Source: Russula earlei (Eukaryota; Basidiomycota; Agaricomycetes; Russulales; Russulaceae). From it: DNA of 64,000 nucleotides. The stretch spans positions 62,001 to 126,000 of the forward strand of contig JAGFNK010000037.1 in NCBI GenBank assembly GCA_025769875.1, in the 5' to 3' direction. Both the position numbers and the translations under genes were made by a program. How positions within the stretch are numbered: position 1 is the first letter of the stretch; every line of letters starts with the position of its first letter. Under the pieces are notes generated by a model, which saw only the letters and a program-made list of their open reading frames with translations, did no database searches and was not told the DNA's origin. This document shows positions 46,769-58,625 of the stretch, one piece after another.

Positions 46769-46939
46769 ACATGTAACTCACGAACATCGTTGAGAATTTA
46801 GTGTCAGCGGCGGTGTGAAGAACAATACGCCCTCAGAATGTGGGCGTTGCGGGGGATTGGGAGTTAATTGAAATAGACTCTGAGTCTCATCGTCGAACGC
46901 GCTACACCTGCGACTCTCCTAGTTTCCCATCCACTGAAT
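46769..46939. promoter_or_regulatory. Divergent intergenic region (171 bp)
   Basis: Separates the head of the F-box pseudogene (minus) from the head of DUF6699-fusion copy 2 (plus), so it probably held a shared bidirectional promoter. No individual motif is firm. Confidence 0.35.
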
Positions 46940-48972
46940 ATGGATCAACCCTACAACGTTTACCGCGAACAACTCTCGTCCCAATATCATGGGACCGCCT
47001 TGTGGGAACCAAACCCCATGATACATCACTACGAACGCGTCTCGATCGGCGACGTTGGTTATATCCAAGAAGGGTTTTTCCTTCGTATGTTCAACGTGAC
47101 ACTTCCTTGGAACGATCCCTCGAATGCCACATTCGGTGTACCAGAGCAGTACAAGACTCTGGTCAGCGATCCATTCACCAATGTCCGTGAAGCAAAGCTG
47201 GATAAAGGGGTGTACTATTCCCGTCGTGTGTCCAAAGAGGATAGTGGGGTGCAGGGCTGCGAGACCGGACGAGTGAGTCCGAGTTATCCCAGACCTCCCT
47301 AATTGACCGACATGCCGTCTCGTAATATCAGGGGTGTTGCTTACAAGTCTCGGGGTCAAGGAGCGCTGTTATTTCTTCCTCACGACGGCCATCGCTTAGA
47401 TGTCATCCGCACAAAGGTGTTCGAAGATTACATCCGAGACAATGTGGTCACCTGGTTCAACTGGGCACGGAACAAAGGGATGGGCGTGGAGCGGATGGAA
47501 GACCTGATTCTCGTATCTGGGTGTACCTTTGTTACTTCGTGGGCTGCCGCTGCATTCGTTGACTCCGCTGTCGAGGCAGAAATTTCTCTCACCGTCCAAA
47601 CATTAAACAACGGTGGAGCACATTACACTTGGAGCAAGATTCATAACATGGTAGCACATCATAACAGTCTTTCTAACCCAGTATGTTCTCTTCGCTGCGT
47701 CGACCCGCCATGCACCCATTTCCTTCCCTTGTCGTATTAAAGAACCCACCGTGGAATCAATGCATCTTCATCAGGGGCTTCAGAGCAAGGCGCGTATTGT
47801 GGACGATCAGAGTCATCGGGCTTGAAGGAGCCCCTTCTCCTCGCTTTGACAACCCTCGAGAGGATGAGATACAAGTGGAGAGAATTCCAGATGCTCCGAA
47901 AGTGTGTAATCTTGTTTTGAAGCGAGGGAGAGAGGAGCATAACACATTTTTTCCAGACTCGCCACCCACTCATCGAGGTTGGAGACGATATCGCCGAGGT
48001 TCGTCTTCCTGACCATTCCCTTCAACCACCCCAGAAGAAATTGCCCGAGGATGCCATATCCATTATCCACCCTGACGACTTTTGGCCCATCGAAGACGAG
48101 GTACGTCTAAGTTGGAATGTCAACCAATGACTCACACTCCCATTAAAATAAGACTGAAAATGAAGGAGAGGCCATTTCAAGTGAAGATATCCCTGAGACC
48201 ATTGAGAATGGCGGCATGTGTCCCACATCAGTACGATGAATGTGGGAGTAACTGAACATCAGTTTCGGCAGCCGCACTCATGCCGGATGATGAGCCAGCG
48301 GTCCCCGACGACGCAATTGCGATCTTCTTCGCGAGAGCGGAATTAGAGGTGGGATATCTTTTATTCGGGCAAGAAGCAATAGAAAGTACTAATGATCTCG
48401 ACACGAGGGAGAGCCAGTCCCGCTTGTCGTAAACCCTGCATTGACCGAGTATCTTCTCAAACTAGAATTCGGCAACCCTGCTGACCACGACTACGGCCTT
48501 CCAAATGAAACAATAACATCCACTGCTGTGCACCCACCGATGCTATCTCTCATACTGGAGAACCACCAGGGGTATCCACAACTTATCATCCAGGCTTCTG
48601 GTGGCTATCCCGGTGCTGTTGTCACAGTTCAAGATATCCTGAGGACGATACACGAGGACGTGAGGAAGCCATTGCTCAGACGAGAGCTGATCAAGCTAAA
48701 GGTTGACGAGCAAGCCGTGATTGACGCCTCGTTCATAGAGAGATGCAAGACAGAAGAGGACCTGAACATAGGTCCACGCAGGTTTGACCTTTTGGGCGGT
48801 AGGAACAGGCTCCATATCTTACCGAAGCATCCTCACGACAACGCAACGCTTTATTCATCTTCGCACTCTGAGGAAGCATTGTAAGTTGGCCTACGTTTTC
48901 CGCGGTCACCTTTCCATTTTAATTTTCTCCAGGGATGAATCGAGTGTGGCGGGCCCTTCGAGGATCCGTTAG
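46940..48972 (+). pseudogene. Second copy of the DUF6699-fusion gene, one-base insertion in exon 1
   Basis: Nearly identical to 9105-11223 over exons 1-2 and well conserved after. Exons 47332-47680 (349 nt) and 47743-47901 (159 nt) match copy 1 in length, and the 42-nt exon and the AGPSRIR tail are kept. Exon 1 (46940-47272) has one extra base near 47252 relative to copy 1, so joining at the conserved GTGAGT donor puts exon 2 out of frame and soon into a TAG. The donor after exon 6 is GC (GGCG|gcatgt), where copy 1 has GT; GC-AG introns can be spliced. Everything else is open, so this is either a very young pseudogene or a single sequence error. Confidence 0.78.
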
Positions 48973-49149
48973 GGTAAACCGTGACGACGATTTTGGGATA
49001 AGGAAGATGAGCGGGCGGCTCGAACTTTGTAGGACTATGGAAATGACATCTGGTATACCCTTGCGGACTCGGGCTGACCCTGTGCGATGATGATATCCCC
49101 TATGATTTACGATTTTTGTATCATTAGCTACACAGTAGATAAACCTCAC

Positions 49150-50500
49150 TAGTACCGGTGAAGTTGATGTGTACCGTAATTGAGTGTACTACCTATATGA
49201 AGGTGTGAAGGTGGTCAGCGTTCAACGTTCAACATCAGCATACTTTGTGTATGCCAGTGGTCCTTCTCCATTTTCGATTGCTCTGAGACACTCCTGCACA
49301 GATTACGACTCGAAGGTTCCGTCTCGGTCACCACCCATGGGTGGCGCATTTCGAACACCCAACGTACGACAAGTGTATAGAAAGTCCGTTAATGAATCGT
49401 TGGGGAGAGTATTGAAACGCCTCCAATTCGAATCTCCTTGGCATACTACTTTGCGTTCATGGGACGTCGGTATCGAGTTTGGGGTTCGGTCTCACGGGCA
49501 TGAGGGGTCACTATGGGAAAAGAGGTTCACCCATTCTACGTATATGCACAGTCCAAAGACTCGGAGGACACATCAGAACCACGACGACGGGCTGGTTGAA
49601 ATGCATAGAAGATGGCAGCACTGAGGCTGTCAGGAATCGGATTCGCCAGGACGGCGAGCGCAAAGTTGTACTACAGAAAGATGATCGAGAGCACGTTTCG
49701 TTGCGCATGCTCGTGAGATCAAGCTCGGAAGACCGAGTCCGGGACTCTGGAGAAGTCGAATGGAACCGTCTCGCCGCGCAACTGAGGAAAAGGCCTTGTC
49801 CATGTCCCACGTCACTCACGGCGATCCGCTCTGCTGTCACATCCGCACGTCCGTTCCCCGGGCAGCTTGCATTGCAGCCGACCTCGACCACGCTTGAGAA
49901 GCCGCAAGACATTCCGAGGCCGAGGTCGCGTAATTTCTGAATTCTCCTCCGGCCGCACAGAACAAATGGTGCATTCATGGGCCGTCGTCAAGGCGTGCAA
50001 CGTTGCGATTATGTACGCGTGAGGATGCGATGGAGGTGAAGGAAATCATGAGAAGCGCGGACGTGGTTGACGCAGGGCTTCTTGATGTCTCGACCTTTCC
50101 CTTTCTTTCTTTTCGAATCCATTTGTTGCCCGTGTAGCACTTGGTGTACAAAACTGGCCCGTGATGTGTTTACAGTCCAGCTACGTAAAGCTGCTATCCC
50201 TAGTGCTGGGTTTGAACATGGGTAGGTGTTTGACCAGTTGATATTTCTACCACTTCCTGTCCACTTCAGCCCTCAATATTCTTGGGATATGTAGTTACTA
50301 TAACTATCAAATGATGTATAAAATTTATTTTGCAGAAGAGAGCTGCATTGTTGAGGAATTTCAGGTTTTAAATGTCCACATTTGCCTTGATTTGGAAAGA
50401 ACAGTGTCTGGATGATTTCCTGAAGTCAAATTTCTAAAACAAAAGTGATACAAATGAAGTCTACCTATATAAGAAGCCTCCTAGCAGTTTACAGGTACAG
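49150..50500. other. Unresolved region with two overlapping ORFs, no family recognised
   Basis: 49184-49624 and 49479-49940 are open on the plus strand but overlap in different frames and have no recognisable domain. 50000-50500 is AT-rich and empty. Possibly exons of an unknown gene; weak. Confidence 0.25.
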
Positions 50501-50505
50501 TCAAC

Positions 50506-50827
50506 TGTTGAGATAAAGAGTAGCCGAAGCATTTGATGCGTCGGCCCAAACTGTCTGGGCAGCCCACAGGCCCGGACCACATAAGACAAAATAATTAGGG
50601 ACACTCTCAGATACTTAAGAGTGTCGTACATACAGTAGATACTTCAGTTTCTTCTCACAGAAACTGAAGTAAGTACTTACTATCTCACAATCTTATCAGT
50701 AGCTGATTACGCACTGTAGTATCATTTTATTAGGTAAATATGACACAAGTAGTTTCTTCTCACAGAAACTGAATATCATTTTATTAGATCTACTATGATC
50801 TAATCTTCCTTATCACTGCGTGATTCA
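50506..50827 (+). repeat. 5' LTR of the decayed copia element (internally deleted)
   Basis: 322 bp; both hairpins persist (ACTTCAGTTTC/GAAACTGAAGT near 50640-50669, loop TTCTCACA). Confidence 0.88.
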
Positions 50828-51079
50828 GGTTATGGGCCCTGGCCACTACTAAATTCCCAAGACAGAAATCCACATACAAGCTCACACAGTCTATTGACAC
50901 ATTCTCTCCCCTTCACGAGCCACTGTTCATCAGAACAACACCCCATACTTTCAGTACTTGGATCAAAGTTTTGACCCATGCATCAGGGGTACTGATCAGA
51001 TTTCTAACATCTGGCATGCATATTTGCTCCACTTGCCCAGATTGGCTTTATCACCCCATTTACCTAATCAAATCACATG

Positions 51080-54000
51080 GCACCTTGCCTAATGTTTATG
51101 TTCCCTCCTCAATCTTGATCACTCGCTTGGTCATCTCGCTTACTGGCCATTACCCCATCGCGCATCGCATTACAGTTACAGATGATAGCCCCTCCAGCAA
51201 TACTTCTTAGGATGCTGAGGGAGAACTCCTTTAGATTGCACGTGCTTCTGAAATATACATCCAGATGGTCACATTGGCAGTAACAAAAATGACACTAAAT
51301 TGTATACTTGCAAGCTCAAGTGGGAGGAACTCAAACGCGCATATGGCGGCATCAGATCAATGTCAAATGTTCTACACATGGGCATCCCTTACATGCACAT
51401 TCCTAGACGTTAAACGACACACATCAGACGTTCCCACGATTGTAACAAATGATGCATGGATCACTCTCCAATATAACCATTTATTCATATCGAATCTTCA
51501 TTTCACGTTACCTGATGCTTACTCGGCTGTCGCGTCAACAAATTCTAGCCTCTGGCACTCTGATGAACCTTTCCCCACATGATCCAGGTATGGATCAAAT
51601 GAAGATGGTTGTTGGGCCGGCCTCTCCGCCTCACAAAATATAGTCATTCCAGTAAAGACACACAACGCTGCATCCAAGATACAATGCTGCTATTGCAATA
51701 AACTTGGGCACACAGTCTGGACTACTGGAAGGAGAAGGCGACGAATACAAAAGTGACAGGCACTGACAGAAACATCAGCGCATACATAGTGGGCAATACT
51801 GCTCCTATCACCAAGGTATCGGACGTCCAATGAATATGAGATTCTGAGTTTCCCTTTACGTGGCGGCTAGATCTTGATCGACTATGGAGCTCCTCATCAT
51901 ATTAGTCCGTTCCGGACCCCCAACTTCATTATTTGCAGCTCTGGCCTCCAGATCTATTACTCTGGGAGGTTATACAGTCATCAGACAGATTGGGACTGGA
52001 TCTGTGTCCGTCCTGCTGGCTGGAAGGCCTTGGAGATATCCTTATTAACCCTCATAGACATTCTACATGTACCAAAGGCCAATGCATGCGACTACACAGT
52101 GCGCGTGCTACTTCAGAACGAGGGATGCATCACATACACTCAAGAGGGGTGTTCAAATTTACACATCAAAGATTGGAAGATCACACACAGCTGGCTGGAG
52201 AACAATCTATTGTGTAGTAACTTCATAACTCCAGCTCTACACAGTGCAAAGAAGTGTCCTATCATTCCACATCCAGCATCAGCAGCATGAGGCATATGTC
52301 CACACTGCGCGTTAATCTATTACTGTGATTCCAGTACCCGGATCTCGCTTGACATTACAGATCATGATCAGTTATCCTGTCCAGAGTATATACTTGGCAA
52401 CTGAATGCTTCTTTTCTGGGTTTCCCCTTAGCGATTGGATCCTCGGCTACAAGATTATCTACAGCACCTTAGCCAATCTGCTGCACACAAGACCAATACA
52501 AGGCGCTAGCTATTGAGGCAATGCACGCTCACATACTTATCAGTTCAATGAGGGATCATACATAGATTAACAATGCCAGATTTACCACAGGAGAATAGAG
52601 TGCTGGATAGATGGAATCAGGACCCTTGAAGACAGAACACGTTCAAAAAAAAGTTGCATGGCGCTGGTCTCACTCTTGGGTTCTGGAGCTTAGTACTAAA
52701 GCTGCCGTCCATACTAATGATCGGACTCCATCACGCATTCTCTGTGCACGCACACTTCATACACTGTGAATGGACTGGACTGACTCTGGTTGTCTCACAA
52801 ATTCCGTCTTCTTTAGATGTAGGGCATATGTCTACATGCCTAACCATCGTCTGGTAGCATGACAAGTGCATACTGCATAGCCAGGGGACATGTTACAGAC
52901 ACTGCTCCACCTGCACAACTCTTGGTCCCTACAGGACCGGTGACATTCTCTGCCTTAATTTCACATGAACTGGATCGTCAGCACTTCATTCCGGGCATCT
53001 GGAAACCCCTATTAGATTCCCTCACACCACACTCACTATACCTTACCCCGCCTATACAGCCAGTTACACACGTTCCGCCATACCATTTACGCCATCCTCA
53101 CTCAGCATTATTGGGACAATTCATTGGTCCACCACATCTGCTCTCAGTTACACATCTTGGGTCTTATTCACATCCACGTTCCAAATGTCTCGGAGGGACT
53201 GCACACACAGATGCGAGAGGGCGCTTATCACATACGGCTCGGCTACGCAGAAGTGATCACTGGGCTACATATCAGGAAGGCACTTTATCGGATTTTGCCG
53301 ATGAGTGGCAAGTCATGTATCCATACGTGATTGGCGTGCTTGCGAAAAATGGTCCCTGGGATCTTGTTGATCTTATCGGAATGGGTGTGCAGCATGCAAA
53401 TCTTGGAGATTTCACGCATGTTTCAGTTGCACAGGGGTTCACCCAATTTACAAGGCATTGACATTGATGAAACCTTCTCACCAGTAGCCAGGTCTGAGTC
53501 TTAGCGACTCTTGTTCAGCATTGGCCATGCTAGCATATAGATCGGGAGATCCAAGGATGTCTTGTTGATGTTCATCATCGGCTCACTGGGTGAAGAAGAT
53601 TAGAATTATTTGGAGCAATCGCAAGGTTTCATCACACCAAAAACACTTTTTTGTCTTACACAGGCCTCTTGTACATGGGACCTACATTCTCATGGAGTCC
53701 TTAGTGACTCACATTCAACTTATCTTGGCTGCGCACACACACATTCTCATGCAGACATATGTCATCGCCAAGACGTGGGGGGATCCACTATCATTTTGCT
53801 CCACTATCATTTTGCTTCACATCCTCTCTGCTGATGACATCATTATCTTAGGCGACCCTTGTGATCTCGACGCTCACATCTATGGGCACAATATCTATCT
53901 TTGTCTACATGCTACAAGTTGACAGATCTAGCCAAGATTGCGTCATACCTCGGGATCCGCATTACACACAATCGCTCAGCTAACACAGACATTGATCAAT

Positions 54001-54460
54001 CAAGGCACATCTTGGATTTCTTCAGGGATGGCGGATTCCACTCCGCTTCTGTAATCTGTAATCTCGGAGGTCTTACCTTGGGATGGTGGACTTCCGTTCC
54101 GCTTCCATATTCCGCTCCATTCCTGACATGGAAATCTGTTTGATCAAGCACTCCAGAGAAGCAATGCCTGTGGCGACTAGGCAATATATTAATGTTTTAA
54201 CAGCAGCCTCCCCTATGTGCAGATCTGAACACTCTATAGGTAGTCTCTTCGACTCTGTGTCCACCCACTCGTTCACCTTTCCTTTTGGAGTCTCTCAACT
54301 CACAGTCTTATCGACTCACCCACTCGTTCACCTTTCCTTTTGGAGTCTCTCGACTCACAGTCTTACCAACTCACCCACTTGATGGTCTACCAAGATGCAC
54401 ACATGCCATGCGCGAATGCACTCCTTCATCACTGGGTTAGGTCTCATCTGATCTAATCTA
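51080..54460 (+). pseudogene. Relic of copia-2-type gag-pol
   Basis: Fragments in all three frames match the copia-2 polyprotein: the YCNKLGH zinc-knuckle stub near 51700, protease region near 51880, PLRAF/FTQF RT pieces near 53430, 'SADDII' near 53832, and the terminal 'TGLGLI' with stop near 54450. No frame is open for long. Useful only as an ancient sister for dating and for consensus comparison. Confidence 0.85.
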
Positions 54461-54485
54461 CTGACTGTCTAGATCACTGGGGGGA

Positions 54486-54924
54486 TGTTGAGATAAAGAG
54501 TAGCCGAAGCTGTTTGACGCGTTGGCCCAAACTGTCCTGGGCGGCCCACAGGCCCAGACCACATAAGCATTTCAGATCAGTTGCTGAAAATGTGTACGAT
54601 AACAAAATTGATAGGGTGATCTAAGACAATCGGTAGCTAGCACATAGCGATTGTGAAAACAATTTGATAGTTACTTGACAAAATAATTAGGGACACTCTC
54701 AGATACTTAAGAGTGTCATACATACAGTAGATACTTCAGTTTCTTCTCACAGAAACTGAAGTAAGTACTTACTATCTCACGATCTTATCAGTAGCTGATT
54801 ACTGCTGCTGTAGTATCATTTTATTAGGTAAATATGACACAAGTAGTTTCTTCTCACAGAAACTGAATATCATTTTATTAGATCTACTACGATCTAATCT
54901 TCCTTATCACTGCGTGATTCAACA
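54486..54924 (+). repeat. 3' LTR of the decayed copia element
   Basis: 439 bp, TGTTGAGATA...GATTCAACA, complete at both ends; preceded by the purine tract CTGGGGGGA. Confidence 0.9.
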
Positions 54925-55013
54925 TCAACCACAATAGTGAACAGGATAGAGCATTTGCAGTGATGATGTGTTGAGCATGACAATCTCAAAGCAGAGATTG
55001 AAATATCATGACA

Positions 55014-55396
55014 GGCAGGAAGGGATAAGTCAAGTCTGCTTATAGTCAACTCAGTGGACAATAAAAGTAAAATATCTTAAGTGCTGAGTAGGCTCTGTTG
55101 CGGCCACAAATTATATAACATAAGTAATGACCTTAGTTGAGCATGAAAAATGTGACAAAATATAGAGAGTCTACTCATTCCGGCACAACATTTACCCTAG
55201 CCTGGCTAAAAGTTGTGCCGGAATGAGTAGACTCTCCATATTTAACCTTTTTTGTCATATTTTTCATGCTCAACTAAGGTCATGACTTATGTAATATAAT
55301 TTGTGGCTGCAACAGAGCCTACTCAGCACTTGAAATATTTTACTTTTATTATCCACTGAGTTGACTATAACCAGAGTTGACTTATCCCTTCCTGCC
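55014..55396. repeat. Large imperfect inverted repeat (arms about 176 and 185 bp, 22-bp spacer)
   Basis: The left arm 55014-55189 and right arm 55212-55396 are reverse complements over their whole length, with a few substitutions and one small insertion (about 9 bases near 55240). The inner 20 bases (gagtagactct side to GGCACAAC/GTTGTGCC) are perfect. A transcript would fold into a long hairpin. No terminal target duplication was found. Confidence 0.88.
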
Positions 55397-55689
55397 CATC
55401 GTGTATGTAGTCATGATTTGCACATTGCATCAATGTGTGTTCATTTACATGGGGATTGAATTCAGCATGCCAGGAACTGTGACTGATGTGACTGAAATTG
55501 TTCAAAAGCCTACCTTTTGGGATACCCTCAAACTGGCATTGCACTGCCAATTACACAGTTAGCTATACTTGTGTTTTTACTATGTTAAAGTCTAGGTACA
55601 AAGCATATATATACTGTCAAGAAAGCTGAAGACCAGTAGTCATCAGGACCCACATTTCCGAGACATGTGTTCAAAATTTGTTCAAACAC

Positions 55690-55835
55690 CTACCCAATGA
55701 TAGTAAGGCCCCTTACCAGCAACCAAGATTTCTTGAACTTGAACTTGGAACTTGAATTTTGGGATTAGCCAGGGGTCACAGGGGTCACAGGTGTGATGCA
55801 AATCATTGGAATTTTGCATGATGTGACATCCCAAA
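55690..55835 (+). repeat. Family-G short dispersed repeat, copy 1
   Basis: Matches 59633-59768 in reverse complement through blocks 'agcaaccaagatttcttgaa', 'cttgaacttggaacttgaa' and 'agccaggggt.acaggggtcacagg'. Non-coding; class unknown. Confidence 0.6.
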
Positions 55836-56514
55836 TCCAGGCTATCAGACTTTGTCAGCAGAGTGGTGTTTGAACATCTTTACAATTCGGAAAATTAATA
55901 TAATTATCTAATGATAGTAATAAATTATTTGATAACAGAAGTTGTGGTACTCTACTCAAAATTGAAATTGTGGCACCTAATGTCCATCCTTCAATGTCAC
56001 ACTGCCACACACACCCTCATCATTGCCACTCCCTCACACCTCCACCATCCTGCCAGCTACAGACATTGTGCCCTTGCAATTGTCTTCACACATGCTCTCC
56101 CAACAAACTGATGCACCCTGAAACTGTTACAGTGTCATGGCCATTGGAGTGTTAGCTCAAGGTTCAGTGGGGCCAAGTCCCAGTGACTTGGTTCAGGGGT
56201 TTAATGGGGCTGGCTCAAAGAGACTGGTTTAGCATCTCAAGACCAAGTCAAACTATGACTGATCCACTGACAGAGTTGGTCTTCTGGTTACTTCACAGAA
56301 GAGGAGGATGAGGAGAGAGGAGCAGAAGAGGAAGAGGAACCCAAGGGTCCCTTGAGGAGAGCTTAGGTCAAACAGAGTATAGGCCAGCACAAGGGACTTG
56401 TGATTTGAGAAAGGGTACAGGGCAATGGATGCAACAGGTAATGGGACAAAGCTAAGCTTGGGGCATTCCCCAGCTTTTACAGGCACTTAAATACTGTATC
56501 TAGCAAGGCTATAC

Positions 56515-57848
56515 TGTCAAGACACATACTGCTGATCACCAAGGACTCAGGAGCAGGTGGGCAAGGGTCAGGAACAGATGGTATGCGGCATAAATGGCGT
56601 TGAACAAGAGGATGAGCCAGACGATGAGGAGGTACCAAAGGGGTACTGGCAGGTGTTGCTGTCACCGACTGGGGGCGGTGTCACTGACAAATCGTTTCAT
56701 GCGTGAGTCGTGCGCACAGAGTTGAGTGAGACGACAAGTTCTTGTGAGCGTCGGGGATCTCGGTGACAACACAGCAGAGGCTAGTGTGTACCGCAGAGAG
56801 GAAATACAAAGGATATGTCTTTGCGTTTGAAGATTTAGAGAGTAGAAGGGGGTTTCTGAGTCGATTGCTTGATTCCCTGCAAGCCTACAGTCCTGAAGCT
56901 AGAATCCAGTGATATTCACAAGAGAACAAGCTTAAGGCTCGTTCTCTTCTACAGACGGTCTTATATAGACAATGTATCCTATATCAAATAGCAGACACAA
57001 GGTAATGGTGAGGCAATTGAGACTAGAACACGCTGGAAGGTGATGGTACATGCAAGGCTTAGTGAGTCATGAAAACACGTGGGAATTGTGAGGCCTGTCC
57101 GGGTAGGCTTGTCCGGTTGCTGGTCTGATCCGAAGAACCAGTACTTGTGACAGTTGCTGGAGACAAAGGCGAAGGTGAGAGGCCAGTGTAGTGAGGGGCT
57201 TTAAACAAGGCAGTTGTTGAAGAGTACCTTGAAGACAAGGGAAGACTTTAGACTGAGCAGTCACAGAGGAGTACCCAGGAAGATGAGAGTATCACAAAAT
57301 GGACAGTCTGACAACTGCCATGCTACATTGGGGCTTATATACTATTTACAAGTCTGAGTACGAACTACAGAAAATAACTCAGACTCTTTGGACTGCTCCA
57401 ATTGGATTTTGAGGGCATAAACACATTGTGTCAGACCTATGGGTGACTCAGGACGATTAGCGAGACAATGGAGTGATGATATCATAATGACATCATTGTG
57501 GAGTGCTTGGTGAGCATATGATGTCATGGTGGAGTTGCTCAGTCAGCTATGATGTCAGTGGTGCTTCATGATGTCATGTAGATCATCCAAGAGGTCTAGG
57601 AGTCCTTCCAGTGTTTCGGTAGCAAGTGGCTGAATAATCATGTGGCTAGCACATGGTGAGTTACTCTGATAGGAAGGAGGGTGCTTTAGTGAGTCAGGGG
57701 GTTTGGAAACCAGGATCCTTTGCAATGTATGCTTTGTTAGAAGGAAGTTGATTGGGAACAGAGGTGGGTAGAGGGTGCAAAGAGAAAGGGCTTTGTTGAG
57801 TTATTAACAGGACAATATATGGCCAAGGCCTGGCCTTAGTTCACAACA
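56515..57848 (-). mobile_element. Family-B solo LTR nested in family A, TSD TATAC
   Basis: From TGTCAAGACAC to GTTCACAACA, with exact duplication TATAC at 56510-56514 and 57849-57853. It is inverted relative to 2704-4143 and itself split by the family-C LTR. Free of the A insertion that interrupts the other copy, it serves as the empty site for that event. Confidence 0.92.
56660..57152 (+). mobile_element. Family-C solo LTR, innermost of the nest, TSD GTTGC
   Basis: 493 bp from TGTCACCGACTGG to TACTTGTGACA, exact duplication GTTGC at 56655-56659 and 57153-57157. A related truncated copy lies inverted at 58094-58496. It is the youngest event of the nest. A TATA-like 'ttatatag' lies on the minus strand near 56973. 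Confidence 0.92.
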
Positions 57849-58093
57849 TATACAGTACCATATGTGGAACAATAGATAAAGTTAAACCAGTAGCAGAAAA
57901 GGATCAATCAGTGGCTGAAACACAAAAAGGTGAAACAATAACAAGTCAATCAGGATCAAGGGATGAAACAGTTAAGGGGACAAGGGTAGTATGTAAAAAC
58001 AGAAGCAAGGGTTAGTAATGAATAAGGGGAGATCACAACAGAAACAAAGATTGAATGGTCCTGCTGCCTCCATCATCCTGCCAACACACACCA

Positions 58094-58496
58094 TGTCACA
58101 AATACCGGTCCTTCGGACCGAACCGGCAACTGGACAAGCCGACCCGGACAGCCTCACGATTCCCACGCATTTGTATGACTCACTAAGCCTCGCATGTACC
58201 ACTACTTTCCAGCGTGTTCCAGTCTCGATCATCTCGTTGCTACCTCATGTCTACTATTTGATATAGGACATAGCTGTCTATATAAACCTGTCAGTAGTAG
58301 AGAACAAGCCTAAGCTTGTTCTCTTGTGAATATCACTGGATTCTAGCTTCGGGACTGTAGGCTTGCAGGGAATCAAGCAATCGACTCAGAAACCCTCTCT
58401 ACTCTCAAAGTCTTCGAACGCGAAGACTTTTCTATCGTATTTCCTTTCGCGGTACACACTAGCCTTCGCTGTGTTGTCACCGAGATCCCCGACTCT
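58094..58496 (-). mobile_element. Truncated family-C LTR
   Basis: Reverse orientation relative to 56660-57152. It starts TGTCACAAATACCGG and stops after 'ccccgactct', about 95 bp short of the family's far end. CG sites are better kept than in the other copy. It is bounded on both sides by the same roughly 43-bp sequence (58053-58095 and 58497-58540). Confidence 0.75.
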
Positions 58497-58625
58497 GAAT
58501 GGTTCCTGCTGCCTCCATCATCCTGCCAACACACACCATGCAATTGCAATCACTTCATGCAGGCATTCTCCTGACAAACCAATGCACATAAGGCTGAATG
58601 GTCTTGCCAAACACCACTCCCCCAT

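Larger units (their letters stand above)
50506..54924 (+). mobile_element. Decayed copia-2 relative, TSD TCAAC
   Basis: LTR remnants at 50506-50827 and 54486-54924 are flanked by the exact duplication TCAAC (50501-50505 and 54925-54929). The 5' LTR has lost about 110 internal bases and its last three bases. The PBS (GGTTATGGGCCCTG) remains at 50828. Internal sequence tracks copia-2 from Gag (ALPDAYSAVAS recognisable near 51510) through protease, integrase and RT (near 53830) to RNase H, but with many indels, stops and CG to TG/CA changes, plus large deletions. Confidence 0.93.
56125..58001 (-). mobile_element. Family-A solo LTR, outermost of a three-level nest
   Basis: Segments 56125-56514 and 57854-58001 join across the inserted family-B LTR into one family-A LTR: the sequence 'ggctatac' | 'agtacc' is continuous once B and one TATAC copy are removed. 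Flanks GAAAC (56120-56124) and GAAGC (58002-58006) match at four of five bases. CG sites of the family are TG/CA here (for example in the first 25 bases), so it is old. Confidence 0.82.

Noticed and set aside
50506..54924. Classical repeat-induced point mutation (RIP)
   Set aside because: Changes look concentrated at CpG rather than in the CpA context typical of ascomycete RIP, and the host looks basidiomycete; methylation decay is preferred.
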